This document shows, in pieces, positions 48,701-59,656 of a stretch of 64,000 nt of DNA. Position 1 is the first letter of the stretch. Each line of letters opens with the position of its first letter. Position numbers and translations under genes: made by a program. The DNA comes from Rotaria sordida (Eukaryota > Rotifera > Eurotatoria > Philodinida > Philodinidae), in NCBI GenBank assembly GCA_905250125.1, contig CAJNOL010000859.1, forward strand, positions 34,214 to 98,213. The letters run 5' to 3'. Below the pieces are notes generated by a model. That model ran no database searches and was not told the DNA's origin. It saw only the letters and a program-made list of their open reading frames with translations.

Positions 48701-51151
48701 ACCCTTATTGAAACAACTGAACATTATAAAATGCATGGTGTTTCTTAGGAGAAATGTATGGAATTAAATCATTTTCTAAGTGATATATAGAATAAATAAA
48801 AACTACTTGATAATAATCGAATTATATTTAGTGATCAATAATCGTGACATTCCTATGAATATGTTGAATTTACAGATGAAGAACATGATGCAGAATATTC
48901 TTTACACTATAATCAAATACATCCTGTTGTCGTTTGTACGTGTCGTGTTGGACGAAAATGTGGTTATTATACTTGGTAAACTAGTTCTTGTTTTATTTAT
49001 CAAGATAAAAAAAAAGATGTGTTGTTCTTTTTTATAAAATAGAAATACATATTTTTTTAAGATTTTTTAAATAACATGAACATCTCTTTGTAAGCTTGCA
49101 ACATCACGATCAAATAGTTATAGTTGTTTACAAATAACATCTAATCTTCTATTAACATATGATATATCTTTATTTCTACAGAGTTATTCTTTTAATTGTT
49201 TTAATTGATGCTGTATCATCTACTGTTATTTTATGTATTATAACTATCTTTCATGGTATAATTAGTTATATTTATCATTATCGAATATATTTAACTTTAT
49301 TAGAAGCATCCGCTATAACCAATGCAATTCATCTTTGACTTGATCCAAAATACTGTTCTTGTCCTTTAGATCGTTATGTATTTTTCATATTTTTCTTCAT
49401 TATGTTGTCTTTATCAAATATTAATTCTTCTACGGGCAATTTGAATATCTTATCTAGCAACTACGATGACTAGTCATGTAGAAGGTAAAATATATGGTGC
49501 ACTATTTAAACCTTGAGTAGAAGTTAAATGTTGTTGTTTGACAACTCAAAGTGTTACTCACTTATCTCGATGCAACTAAAAAACTACAAAACAAAAAAAT
49601 CGAGGCATTGTAGTCGATCAGAGCTTGGGCAATACATAAGTGACGGAAGTTCAACTTGATATATAGTACTCATCCTATCTAATGATGCACATTCTTGAAA
49701 TATCTTGGCTATTGAATCAGTCTCACACCTGGTTGGTCGTTAATTATTAATAAGTTCATATTCAAAGTAGGACAAAGAATAGAGATGATCGATTCCTGTC
49801 GTATTTATGGAGTAACATCTCCAGCACTCTGTAGAGTACAATTGTTGTCTTATGTTCTTCCCATATTCACATGATTGTCTGAAAATTGTCTCCTTTTGTG
49901 CTGAAAGCCAACGTCTATATTTGTCACTTATCTATTTCAACTGTATTAAACGCGAGCTTTTTATTGTTAAAACATTCGTCGGAGCAATTCTCGATGTTCG
50001 CATTCAACAAAGTTTTTCTCAAGTTATTCTAAACATACGATGAAATGAATGGCTCAGTAGTGATCATCAACTTTAGAAACTTCATTGATCTGAATGATTC
50101 ATTATAATCTTGAAATAATTATGGAAAAAATGCTTGTGCTAGTAGAAAAAATATCCTCAGTCAAATATGATTAGTCAGAGTTCAGTAAATGAAATCAAAT
50201 AACTGAGAACATATCTTGAAACTATTTAAGCATGCTTTTCTTTATTCAATTGTTTTGAGTTTGTCTACGATAATGTATTATATTTTTGTTTAATCAGCTA
50301 CTTTCGTTGAAGCAATATCTGTGTGTCTATTTTTTGCTATGTTATCAATGTGTTCTATGATTTGTAATTTCTAGTTTCATTTCGAAATTTTTCTTTTCAT
50401 ATATCAATGTATGTATCTAAAATTTGTCATCTTAATAGGCCTTCATTAGGTATCAGTTTCTTTTTCTCGGTTTGCATAATACAAAAATTGAATAATACTG
50501 AAATTTTCTTTCTTGAAATAGCTTTATTAATGGTCTGTATATCATTATAATTCTGATTGAAAAGCTTGTGAAAAATACAAAATGTTCGTCATTTCTTCTG
50601 TGATATTTGTTAGAACATAAATTCAGGAAAGAAAATGTCACAAGCACTTTAATATGCAAGTCCATCATGCTTTAAACATGGAAAAAAAATTATGAACATG
50701 AACATCTCAAAACAAGTTTTTTCCATTGACATTCTCTTACTTTAAACTAGTCTTTCTTTTCTATAGAAGTAAATATTTTAATAAGAAAAAAAAAACGTTG
50801 ATTGAGAAGTTAAAAAAATTCTTCTTTTTTACTTATTTAATACAGGATGAATGATTGACTTAATTAAAATAATTAATATAGCATTATCATCATGAAAGCA
50901 GAAACAATTTTTCAAGAACTAAGGTTTTTTTTTCTTTCTTTCTTATATTAACAATAAACAAAGGAAGAACGATTGATTTGATCAACATAGACCGTCTTAT
51001 TAAAACTAAAAACATTGTAAACCTATTATAATAAACATATGTATCAATATGATTAATAAATTATCTTTGTCTCGTATTTTTTTTTATGACAGAATTATAT
51101 GTAAAAGAAAAATTTTATATACATTTGTCAATATTATATCAATCATTGTGT
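45771..51151. other. Gene-poor region with a broken membrane-protein gene
   Basis: 5.4 kb upstream of VPS51. The only coding-like stretch is the disrupted frame at 47103-47971. Around 46830-47060 short inverted pieces occur (AACCTAGT and ACTAGGTT; ACGCCAT and ATGGCGT), perhaps a decayed element. At 49180-49440 a frame with hydrophobic stretches is cut by several stops. No intact gene found. Confidence 0.45.
47103..47971 (+). pseudogene. Disrupted gene for a single-pass membrane protein
   Basis: From 47103 a hydrophobic start (VLIQIFFLCVILGFYISL) leads into LNCPCSHFLMSYSRI, a TGA stop (47322-47324), then in the same frame ICSSEYVKDYWLFYF. Another stop follows near 47550, and coding-like sequence continues in shifted frames up to 47971 (for example SSFVQLIHSAIQKNQLIG, then LSIENSCFSLNTTIDE). 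The layout of an N-terminal membrane helix, a CPCS motif and then CSS resembles an expanded family of unknown function that I associate with bdelloid genomes. At least two in-frame stops and a frameshift argue for a pseudogene. A gene with unusual introns is possible but no GT/AG pair removed all the breaks. Confidence 0.4.
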
Positions 51152-51385
51152 TTATTTTTTCCAAGTTAAATTTCCAAGCTTAATTTGATGATTATGTTTT
51201 TCATAGACACGTTCTTTTAGACTTTGCCAATAATTAGCAGTAACCGAACATCGAAATCGTTTAAATATATCATTAAATTCTTCAATTGTCCATTTTGTTT
51301 TTATTGGTTGACAAGATATTGTTTGCAGATCGAAACGAACTCGTCGTTGTTTATTGTTCTTTTTTAAATATTTTTCATCATTCAT
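51152..51385 (-). CDS. Small orphan protein, 77 residues
   Basis: Single open frame from ATG 51385 to the stop at 51152. Basic and polar, no membrane segment. Contains RRVRFDL, where RVRF fits the PP1-docking RVxF pattern, and a tryptophan-rich second half (TKWTIEEF, ANYWQSLKERVYEKH). It lies 354 bp past the stop of the chloride channel on the same strand. No family recognised; it could be a real small gene or the last exon of something I cannot connect. Confidence 0.4.
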   Translation of the reverse strand: MNDEKYLKKNNKQRRVRFDLQTISCQPIKTKWTIEEFNDIFKRFRCSVTANYWQSLKERVYEKHNHQIKLGNLTWKK

Positions 51386-51738
51386 TTTATTGTTTGAAAT
51401 CAATTAAATAAAAAAAATAATCAATCTATAGTATCTCAATAGGTTGTCAATAGAGATTCTAATATTTATTTATGTATTTTTTTTTTGTTTTTCATAAAAT
51501 ATGTAACACATACATCATATATCACATTAAAGAAAAAAAAGAAAGAAAGAAAGAAACATATTCATATACACATACTGTTCGATGATGACTATTACAAAAT
51601 AGAAAGAAGCAATAAATAAAAGTAAAAATAAAAGGGAAAACGAAACAACATATTTTATTATTAGAAAAAAAAAATTAGAGACTAAACCATTTAAAGAATA
51701 AATCTATTTTCTGTGATATTCATGCGTATACGTTATTT
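51386..51738. other. Intergenic stretch after the chloride channel
   Basis: 353 bp, A-rich on the plus strand, including a (GAAA)n run at about 51535-51556. It holds the channel 3' UTR. Nothing else seen. Confidence 0.4.
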
Positions 51739-54700
51739 CTATTTCAGAACATACTCAACTTGCATATTAAGATATACCATCCTAAATAAAAAACAAAACA
51801 AAACAGAATTGAATATCCTTCAATTTACTTTGTTTTTCTTTATATAAACTTACCAATAAATAATATTAAATACAATAAAAGCAACAGGAAAAAGAACTGC
51901 AGAGACAAGATCGACCTTTTGAGAGAAAGAAACAAAAAAACTTCAAAGATAATTTTCTTTTATTTTAACTTACAAATTGTGCACTGTCACGAACAGGTTT
52001 AGCAGCGTTCGCAATTCTAGCTGGTTGTGGCAAGACAGACTGTGATATTGGATTGAGTTGTGTTGATGATGCATTTGCATTTGACATAGATGAATATTGT
52101 ACATGTGAACTAGCATTACCACTCATATTTCTATCACCACCGCTTGATTTATGGACAAGTGTTTCCATTGTTTCACCACTACCCTGTATATCTTCTTTTT
52201 TATAAAAATGTACTTGAGCAAGACGATTACCAATAACCTAAAACAATTATATTGAATATGTTTTTTTAAAATAAATTCAATAAAATATCATACAACAAAT
52301 AAACTTATATACAATATAAAGAAAAAAACTATATATATATATATATCTGTTTGCAAATCATATGAAAAAAAATGATAAAAATAAAAAAAAGACTAAATAA
52401 TATGATGTGTATAGTGAAAATTATTTAAAACGAAATATAAAATTATTTGTGATAGTATATATATATATGTATGTGAATGAGTGAAAGAAGAAGGAAAAAA
52501 AAATAATCTAGTGACTAATTTACTCTCTCAGCAGCAAAAGATGAGCCATTCTGTAGTCTTTGAATCAAAGTTAATTTCGGTGGTCTGTCCGAACTTTTTT
52601 TCTATAAAAATAAATAGTATAATAAAAACAAAACACTAAATTTTAGACTATTGTTAATTACAAGAAAGAAATAGAAAATAATAAAATTTTTCTTTTTTTT
52701 TGTTTGTTTGTATATAAATAACTTACTTCTTTTGAAAAACGAACTTGTTGTCTTAATTCACCTTTACGTGCAATAACATTGACCAATGCATATTCAAGTA
52801 GACCAGCAAATACAAAAACAAGACATGCTGACATCCATACATCAATTGCTTTGATATATGATACACGTGGGAGTTGTGATCGTATACCTAATAAATGAAA
52901 GACATATATCATATCCTATATTGATAATTAGCATTATAATAAGCAAAAAAAGCAAAGCAATAAAAAAAGCAACAGGCATTATGAGACTTATCATTTGTTA
53001 CCTGAACTTTGAGTAGTAACTGTAAGAACAGTCAAAAGTCCGACTGAAATTCTTGCTGGAACCTGAATATATATATTTATTTATTTATTTATTTATTTAA
53101 TGAAAATATCAATTTTAATCTATTTTGTTATTCTTACCGATTTATGATCAATCCAAAATGAAACAAATGAAAGAATTACAATGAGCATTGATGGTATATA
53201 AACTTGAACTATAATAAATAGCATTTTTTTTAATTTTAATTTTCAAATAAACGTGATTAAACTTACCAAGATAATAACCAAATAGACGTTTTAAATGTAG
53301 AACAACAAGAAGGCATGTAAAACTGCCTAGAAAATTGATCGTTTTTAAAAGAAAAAGCCATTTCATAAAGAATTATACGAGAAAAAAACTTTCTTCATTT
53401 GCACACTTTTGCTGCTTATGTAGATATTAGAGAAAGTTGGAAAGCAACGATAATATAACAAATTATAAAACAAATTATACATAATAAAATGTAGATAAAT
53501 GCATGTATTAGAAAAATCGGTTGAAAAGAAAAAGGAAAACGCTGGTGCATAAATTATTTTTTTGTGATTAAATAAATGTGCAAGCAAAATGCGCGTGTGT
53601 ATCAGCTTTGTCATTGAAAAAGCACAAAAACAAAGAATTGTTTGTACCTTCAGCCTTTGTTGTTACAGTAACAATGGAAAGTAAACTTAGTAAGACTCGT
53701 GCAGGATGTGATTTATAATCGATCCAAAATGAGATGAATGATAAAGCAACAATCAATGTCGACGGTAAATAAAGCTGTTGGATATATAAATTGAGATTTC
53801 GTTGTAATGCTAGATGCACTTCGATACAAGTAAATGTGCCTAGGAGTGGAGTGAAGGAAAACTTAGTTGTAAAAGAAAAAAAATAAGATTCTGTTTTTTT
53901 TTTCTATATATAAGCAGCATAATACAAGTGTAAGAAGAATGAAGAAAGTTTTTCTTTTAAATAATGAATAATATGTATATATGTATCTAACCTGTTGCTG
54001 TTGTTCGATTACAATACCGTGCTTCATGATTACTTAAAACAAAATCGGGCATTTCTAGATCTTCATTAACTCGAATAGCACTTATATTTTGAGCTTCATC
54101 CCAAAAAAATGCCAAATCATTTGTATCGAAACCATCTAATTAAAGACCAAAACATAAATAAATAATTAAATATGCATTATATAAATGACTATTTTTCTTG
54201 TCTTTCTTTTTTTCCCTAATTGAAAGACCTTTCTGACATAAATCCTTCTTAGATTTTATAAAGAGAAAAAAAAAAGAAGTTAAGAAGTCTTCCTATTTTA
54301 GAAAGATTTAACATACAACTGCCAATGTTGACAACACACGTTTGATTATCGAGTGGAAATTTCTGTAATTTCATTTGACAATCAAGCTTAAGTAAAAGTC
54401 TAAAAATATAATAAACAAAATATTCAATATTTAATTAAATGAAAAAGAAACCTTTGACTATAAAGTACTTTTCCATCAAGATGAATACGAATTAACCGAT
54501 TGGGTACTGTTATATCACTACGTTTACCTTCTTTAGCATTACGAAAAAACGAATCAGGTACCCATATACGATCAATAAGTGAATAATGCAATGTAATTTG
54601 TGGTGATTTTTTTGCCCAATCTGTTCCTGAATAATTCAATCTTGGATCATACCATGATTGACGAAAAATCAAATCTGTATTATAATCCTAATCAAAAGAT

Positions 54701-55626
54701 AAAACGTATATATAGATATATATGTATAAATATATAATGAATATCATTTGAATAAAATAAGTTCTACTTTCATTAATGAACATGTCTTACCATGTTAACT
54801 TCATTGATAGCTGAAATCGTATTAATGTGTATCGTCATTGTTACATTGCATGGTTCTATAATCGAACAGAATAATAATAATAATAATAATAAAATCAAAG
54901 AAAGAAATCACAAATAATCTACTAACTATGTTGATCAAAAAATGGCCGGATACGCCTATCATAATGGCTTGAATTAATGAGTGTATCAAGAAATTCTTCA
55001 ACTGTTTTTATTGATGCATCATTGCGTAGTAAATTTGCACTAGAAATAAGTGTGAAGATCGTTGTTAAAATATGCAAATCGATACGTAGATACATAATTG
55101 GTCGATAATCACGAGAGATGTTAGGTAAAATGACTTTCTTTTTGTATGTCTTTCAACAACGATATATAACATCGATTAATATATGGAAAAGAACATAGCA
55201 AGGCCGACAAAAAAAAAATTCTTAATCCACTACCATGATATCATAAACACATACGTCTTTTAATATAGAATCAATAGTAATGGATGCTGACGGTATATTG
55301 ATGCTAACAATGATGACATTTCGTACCAAAAAGGACAAATAAACACTTATCAATCGTATATCGATATAAAACTTAATTTATGCGAGATGTTTCGCTTTAC
55401 TGCTTGATATAATGTGGCTTTAATAAATGAATGCTCGTGTGAACAGAATTAAGTTTATCTGACTGGTTGACTGACACTTAGTAACTGTGATATGCGTGTG
55501 TGTATTCTCGGTAAAGAGACGTAAAATGCAGAGATTGGCGACAACAATAATGACGAGCACATAAATCCGACAAGTAAAGACGAGCGATAGGAAAAAAAGT
55601 GACAAGGAGAAAGACAGCGAGAAGGG

Positions 55627-55658
<32 letters not shown>

Positions 55659-58600
55659 GCGTAAAAGAGAGATGCAGAGAAAAGACTCAGACGACGTAGA
55701 AATTATGGCTCGTCATGTCGTCGGACGGAAATATAATGCAAGGAAAACCTACTTCGGTTTTCTTTTTTTTTTTTTCAAAAAGACAAAAAATAAAATTTAA
55801 TTGAACGACAAATTAGTTTTTAAATCTAGATCTGACAAAAAAAAAACATTATCAATTATGATATAGAAAAAAACCATATTTATCTTTGCACATTGTTTTT
55901 TCTATTCATATTAAATTTTCTTATATAATCAATATCGGACACATTGTCAATACCTAGTCATCACTAATAAAGATCTGAAAGAAAACATCTAATTATCATC
56001 AACATAGACATCATTATATTGAGTACCATCCGGTACTACGCTTATATAATCATAATTAGATACCTAACTAGGAAAACATAAGGTTAATATAAGCATTAAA
56101 TTTTACATTGATCACAGATTTACTATAACATATTTCCGGTGTTTCAATTAAGCTAGTCAATAAGAAGTTTAACATAAGCTGTTGGTTTGTCAATTGCTTT
56201 TTAATCCATCTGCTCTTTCATTCAAGAAGTAATAAGGATTCTAGAAATCTTTTTATTATAAAAGCAATCAATAAAGTAACAATCTTCAACTTGATGCACA
56301 ATACATTTCCTCTATTTGCTTTCTACTTTCTTTTCTATATTTCTAAATTGACTTTTTCATCATTTCTCACGAACATATGAGACAATATGATATTGGAATA
56401 TCTGGAAAGGTTTATAAACTGTTAATAGGACTTTTAATAGTTTTAATTTACAATAGTCAATGAATGTTTACATCTATACAAACGAAGACATTGAATAAAG
56501 AATGTATTTGTTTTTCCTTTCTGTGTTGTCTGAGACGATCTCATGTTAAATAAACGTCCATATGTGGAATTCAGCATTTGTTATGAAGACAGAAAATACT
56601 ATAATAATGATTTTCTATGATAGAAAAAATAATAACAAGTGCTTCCCTATGGCGAGGTGTTCTTTTTATGTAATGCAACAATAAATTCTTGTTGGATTAA
56701 GTTGCTCCTTGATGGCCAAGGACTAACTTTGTTCGTCAACATATATATATATATATAGTCTTTTCTTTTCTAATGGAAAAAGACATGAAATATGCCTATC
56801 ATACTTAGACATGAAACATGTTCCGAATAATGATAGTTATATAGTAGTTCATTAGTCGCTTTCAAACATTTCTGCACCATACACTTGTAGTTCATAAAAA
56901 CATGGTTTTTCTCTCCGAACGATTTTCTTTCTAAACTTCCGTCTTAGTTTTGCTTCTCTGTCGTTTACTGTTATTCGTCAATCAATTGATGCCGATACTA
57001 GACTAAATTATAAAGAAAATGTTGAACTGAAAGGAGAAGAAAAAAAAAAAGAAAATTTCACTTTGGAAAAATCTTCATTGAATATAATTAAGAAAAGAAA
57101 GTTGTCAAAGACCCACCCGATAGGATCATTAGTGATCAAATTCTTCTTGTTTGTTAACTGTTCTTCACAAAACAATGGATATTGAAAGAAAAGTACATCA
57201 AGAATAATCACGATTATAATATGTGTTTGAATCATGAATGAAACTGATGAACATTTCAACGCATAAGCATATATGAAGATAGACAATTATCACATAGCTA
57301 TTGCTGTTGCTCTATTGTTAACAACATCTTTTCTTTACTATATTTTTTTCTCGATTCTTTTCTTGTTTCTGTTCTTATTTATCGAGGTATGTTTCTTATA
57401 TTATAACTTTTTGTGTTGCAGCTGTTCACAACATCACATACTCAATGAAGAGATTTTTAGACGTTGCCTATTGATCGGAACCTTGCTTCGATTCTTCTTC
57501 TTCTTCTTCTTCTTTCATTGTCGGTTTTCTCTTATTCTTTCTGTTTCTCTTTTTTTTCTCGTGTTTTTTTGTTCAACTTTCTCTTTCGTCATGCTCGCTC
57601 GTCATGCTCAAAATCAATTTGTATCAACGCTATTCGATTCACAGCAACCAACAGCTAGAGTAAATGATTACGTTGCTTTGTCGACAGTTATTTACAGTGT
57701 TCATTTTTTTTTCTTCTTTGCCTTTATAATTTGGAATCGGCATCTTTCTCGCTTAAATCGAAAAATAATAAAGAAATATGGACTCAATATGCACACATTT
57801 TAATGAATAGAACGACGACAACGTTGACAAGGGGGCGTGAATGAATATAATAACACCCGTAGAGATTGAGAGACTCATAAAGACTATAATCATTAGCATG
57901 AGCATCTTTTCCTACTTTTTTTTTAGCTCGTTAAGGCAAATCTATTTTGCACGCTTATTCTCGCATGATAATTAGAAATAAGCGTTACAAGGCATACTGA
58001 TTCTTATTTATGATATCGTTCCAAATGTCGATTGCTACTATTATTATTATTATTGATGTTAACTGAGATGGATCAGTAACGAAAGTGACAATTCCCTGAG
58101 TTCCTGTTTGTTTGTTCGTCTTTTCATTAGATTCTTTAATATTATAATTTAATCGTGGTCTTCTTCGTTTGTTCTCAATATTATTGTAATCAATAGACAA
58201 GTTCCAAAGGCGTATAGCCTCTCTGTGCCTCTTTCCGTTAACGGTCGTCTCTTGATAATTGTCGTATGTTTGTCTATTTTATCATGGTTGCTGTAGTGCT
58301 TGGTTCTTACACTGATTAGCATAAGAATGTGTACACATACTGAATAGCCGTAATTGAGTCAATCATAATGCAATGGAACAGACGAATGTTAGCGATATGT
58401 TTAAATATATTGAATGTATCATTGAATTTGTTGCGCATCTCTCGGATCATAGTTTTTTTTCTTCTTTTGATGAAATGATGAATAACAAAAAGAAAGAAAA
58501 CAACAAGCTCAAACGCGACAAAGAGATATAGATATGTATGACAGATTTTAAAAATAATGAGAAGAGAAAAGTGATTACTGTGATCTGTTAACGCTTTTGT

Positions 58601-59656
58601 GAGCACATTGAACGAGGACATATAACGACTTCAGCGAACTGTAAGTATTATAGTGATGTCGTTTTTTTTGTGAGAATGATGGCATTATCTTAATATACAA
58701 TTGCATGTATGTTAAGCGACTAGGTCAAGCAATCTTTATTTAATTGCTATACTGTATAATGAATAAGAATTGATTCCCGTTGGTACGTTTCATGCTAAAC
58801 TATCTTATATACTTTTCTAATAATGATCATAGAAGAATCAAGGTAGACAAATTAATAAACAATCTATTCAAGAATACTGAACATCCGGATTGCATGCATC
58901 ACAAGCTTCAAGCAATGATTCTATCTATGAACATTTCATCTCTATTTTTTTGTCTAATAATACTAATAATAATAATTACTATTATTGCTACTTCTAAGTT
59001 AGTCATATATTTCATCTACTCTTTCAAACAATCGATAGGACAAATAATCAGCATGTAATCTCATATAATTTAGAAAAAAATACTCCTAGATCATTATAGG
59101 TTTAAATGTTAATAATAATGAATCTGTTGAAGAAGAAAATAAATGAAATAAAATTACCCAGGGTCTATTTTTAAGGAAAAAAAGAAGAAAATGCAAACTT
59201 ATATTTTTATTATTCCTAGTTAGTTTTTCTATTATTTTTTTTTATTTCTGTTTTATATCATAAGATTTAAATGTAGTTCATGGCAATATCATTATCAACA
59301 ACACGAACATCTCATTAGTTTTCATACGAATGCCACTCATAAATATATTTTCTATATTAGTTTAATAAATTTTAAAAGTGCAGAACAGAAAAGTAACAGA
59401 ATGGGGTGGAAAAGAAATCTATTAGGAAAAAAAATCTATTAGGAAAAAAAAAATCAAAACTCTTAACATACCAGTTAGCAGCTGATGAACGTCCTGTGTC
59501 AATCATTTTTTGCCACAATCGATGATTTGGATGACCATCTTGCAAATCAATCATTTCTGTTGACGTAGTTATTGTGGTGACTGATTGTAAAGCCAAAGAG
59601 AAGATTTGCTTGTAGATCCAAATGAAATAAAGTAACATTAACAGTTTGAGATGCAT
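51739..59656 (-). CDS. Cys-loop ligand-gated chloride channel (GlyR/GluCl-like) with alternative pore exons
   Basis: Minus-strand exons in order: 59472-59656, about 54926-55039, 54791-54855, 54452-54687, 54317-54399, 53992-54135, then either 53648-53839 or 53267-53326+53138-53208+53002-53062, then 52727-52887, 52524-52601, 51974-52237, 51854-51915, 51739-51781. Either choice gives about 541 residues. Seen: signal peptide ([15 protein letters not shown]), YDRRIRP, WVPDSFF, the Cys-loop with 13 residues between cysteines ([15 protein letters not shown]), and the second disulfide pair typical of GlyR/GluCl/HisCl (RYC, FTC). TM1, TM2 with the anion-selective Pro-Ala-Arg start, TM3 ([20 protein letters not shown]), a long Ser/Asn-rich cytoplasmic loop and TM4 ([14 protein letters not shown]) follow. 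The ligand cannot be decided. The first intron is about 4.4 kb. The second exon's edge may be off by one base. Confidence 0.9.
53002..53326 (-). other. Alternative TM1-TM2 block A (three exons, 192 nt)
   Basis: Exons 53267-53326 (60 nt), 53138-53208 (71 nt) and 53002-53062 (61 nt) total 192 nt. They start in phase 1 after ACAGCAACAG and end in phase 1 before GTATACG. The block encodes GSFTC, the pre-TM1 strand, TM1 ([17 protein letters not shown]), the linker IDHKSV and TM2 ([20 protein letters not shown]), with leucine at 9' and serine at 2'. All six splice sites are GT/AG. Confidence 0.88.
53648..53839 (-). other. Alternative TM1-TM2 block B (single exon, 192 nt)
   Basis: One exon of 192 nt with the same start and end phases as block A. 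It encodes [16 protein letters not shown]1 ([17 protein letters not shown]), IDYKSH and TM2 ([20 protein letters not shown]). Against block A the pore differs at 2' (Leu for Ser), 4' (Ser for Gly), 7' (Ser for Thr), 9' (Val for Leu), 14' (Lys for Gln) and 16' (Glu for Ser). Including both blocks would duplicate TM1-TM2, so they must be mutually exclusive. Confidence 0.88.
55040..59471 (-). other. Long first intron of the chloride channel
   Basis: About 4.4 kb. Contains a (GA)n tract at 55621-55658, a (TTC)n run near 57489-57513, an (ATT)n run near 58039-58054 and a long pyrimidine-rich stretch at 57320-57600. Long low-complexity open frames on both strands (e.g. 57273-57803) come from these repeats. 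Enhancers or an alternative first exon could lie here but cannot be recognised. Confidence 0.4.
55621..55658 (+). repeat. (GA)n tract
   Basis: About 38 bp of nearly pure GA/GGA repeats inside the first intron of the chloride channel; purine-rich on the plus strand. Confidence 0.8.

Noticed and set aside
48780..49440. Fragments with hydrophobic or Cys/Arg patterns in several frames
   Set aside because: Interrupted by many stops; no consistent protein family could be followed, so not called as a pseudogene.
53002..53839. Block B as a dead exon duplicate of block A
   Set aside because: Block B has an open frame, intact splice sites, the same length and phase as A, and conserves TM1, PAR and the FTC cysteine; decay is not visible.
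57273..57803. Long open frame (176 codons, +), Phe/Leu/Ser rich
   Set aside because: It comes from pyrimidine-rich and (TTC)n low-complexity sequence within the channel's first intron; no domain pattern.
57985..58200. Minus-strand frame with a charged first half and poly-Ile
   Set aside because: Considered as an extra channel exon; the poly-Ile part is an (ATT)n repeat, no Cys-loop-channel motif is present and no splice phase connects it to the known exons.
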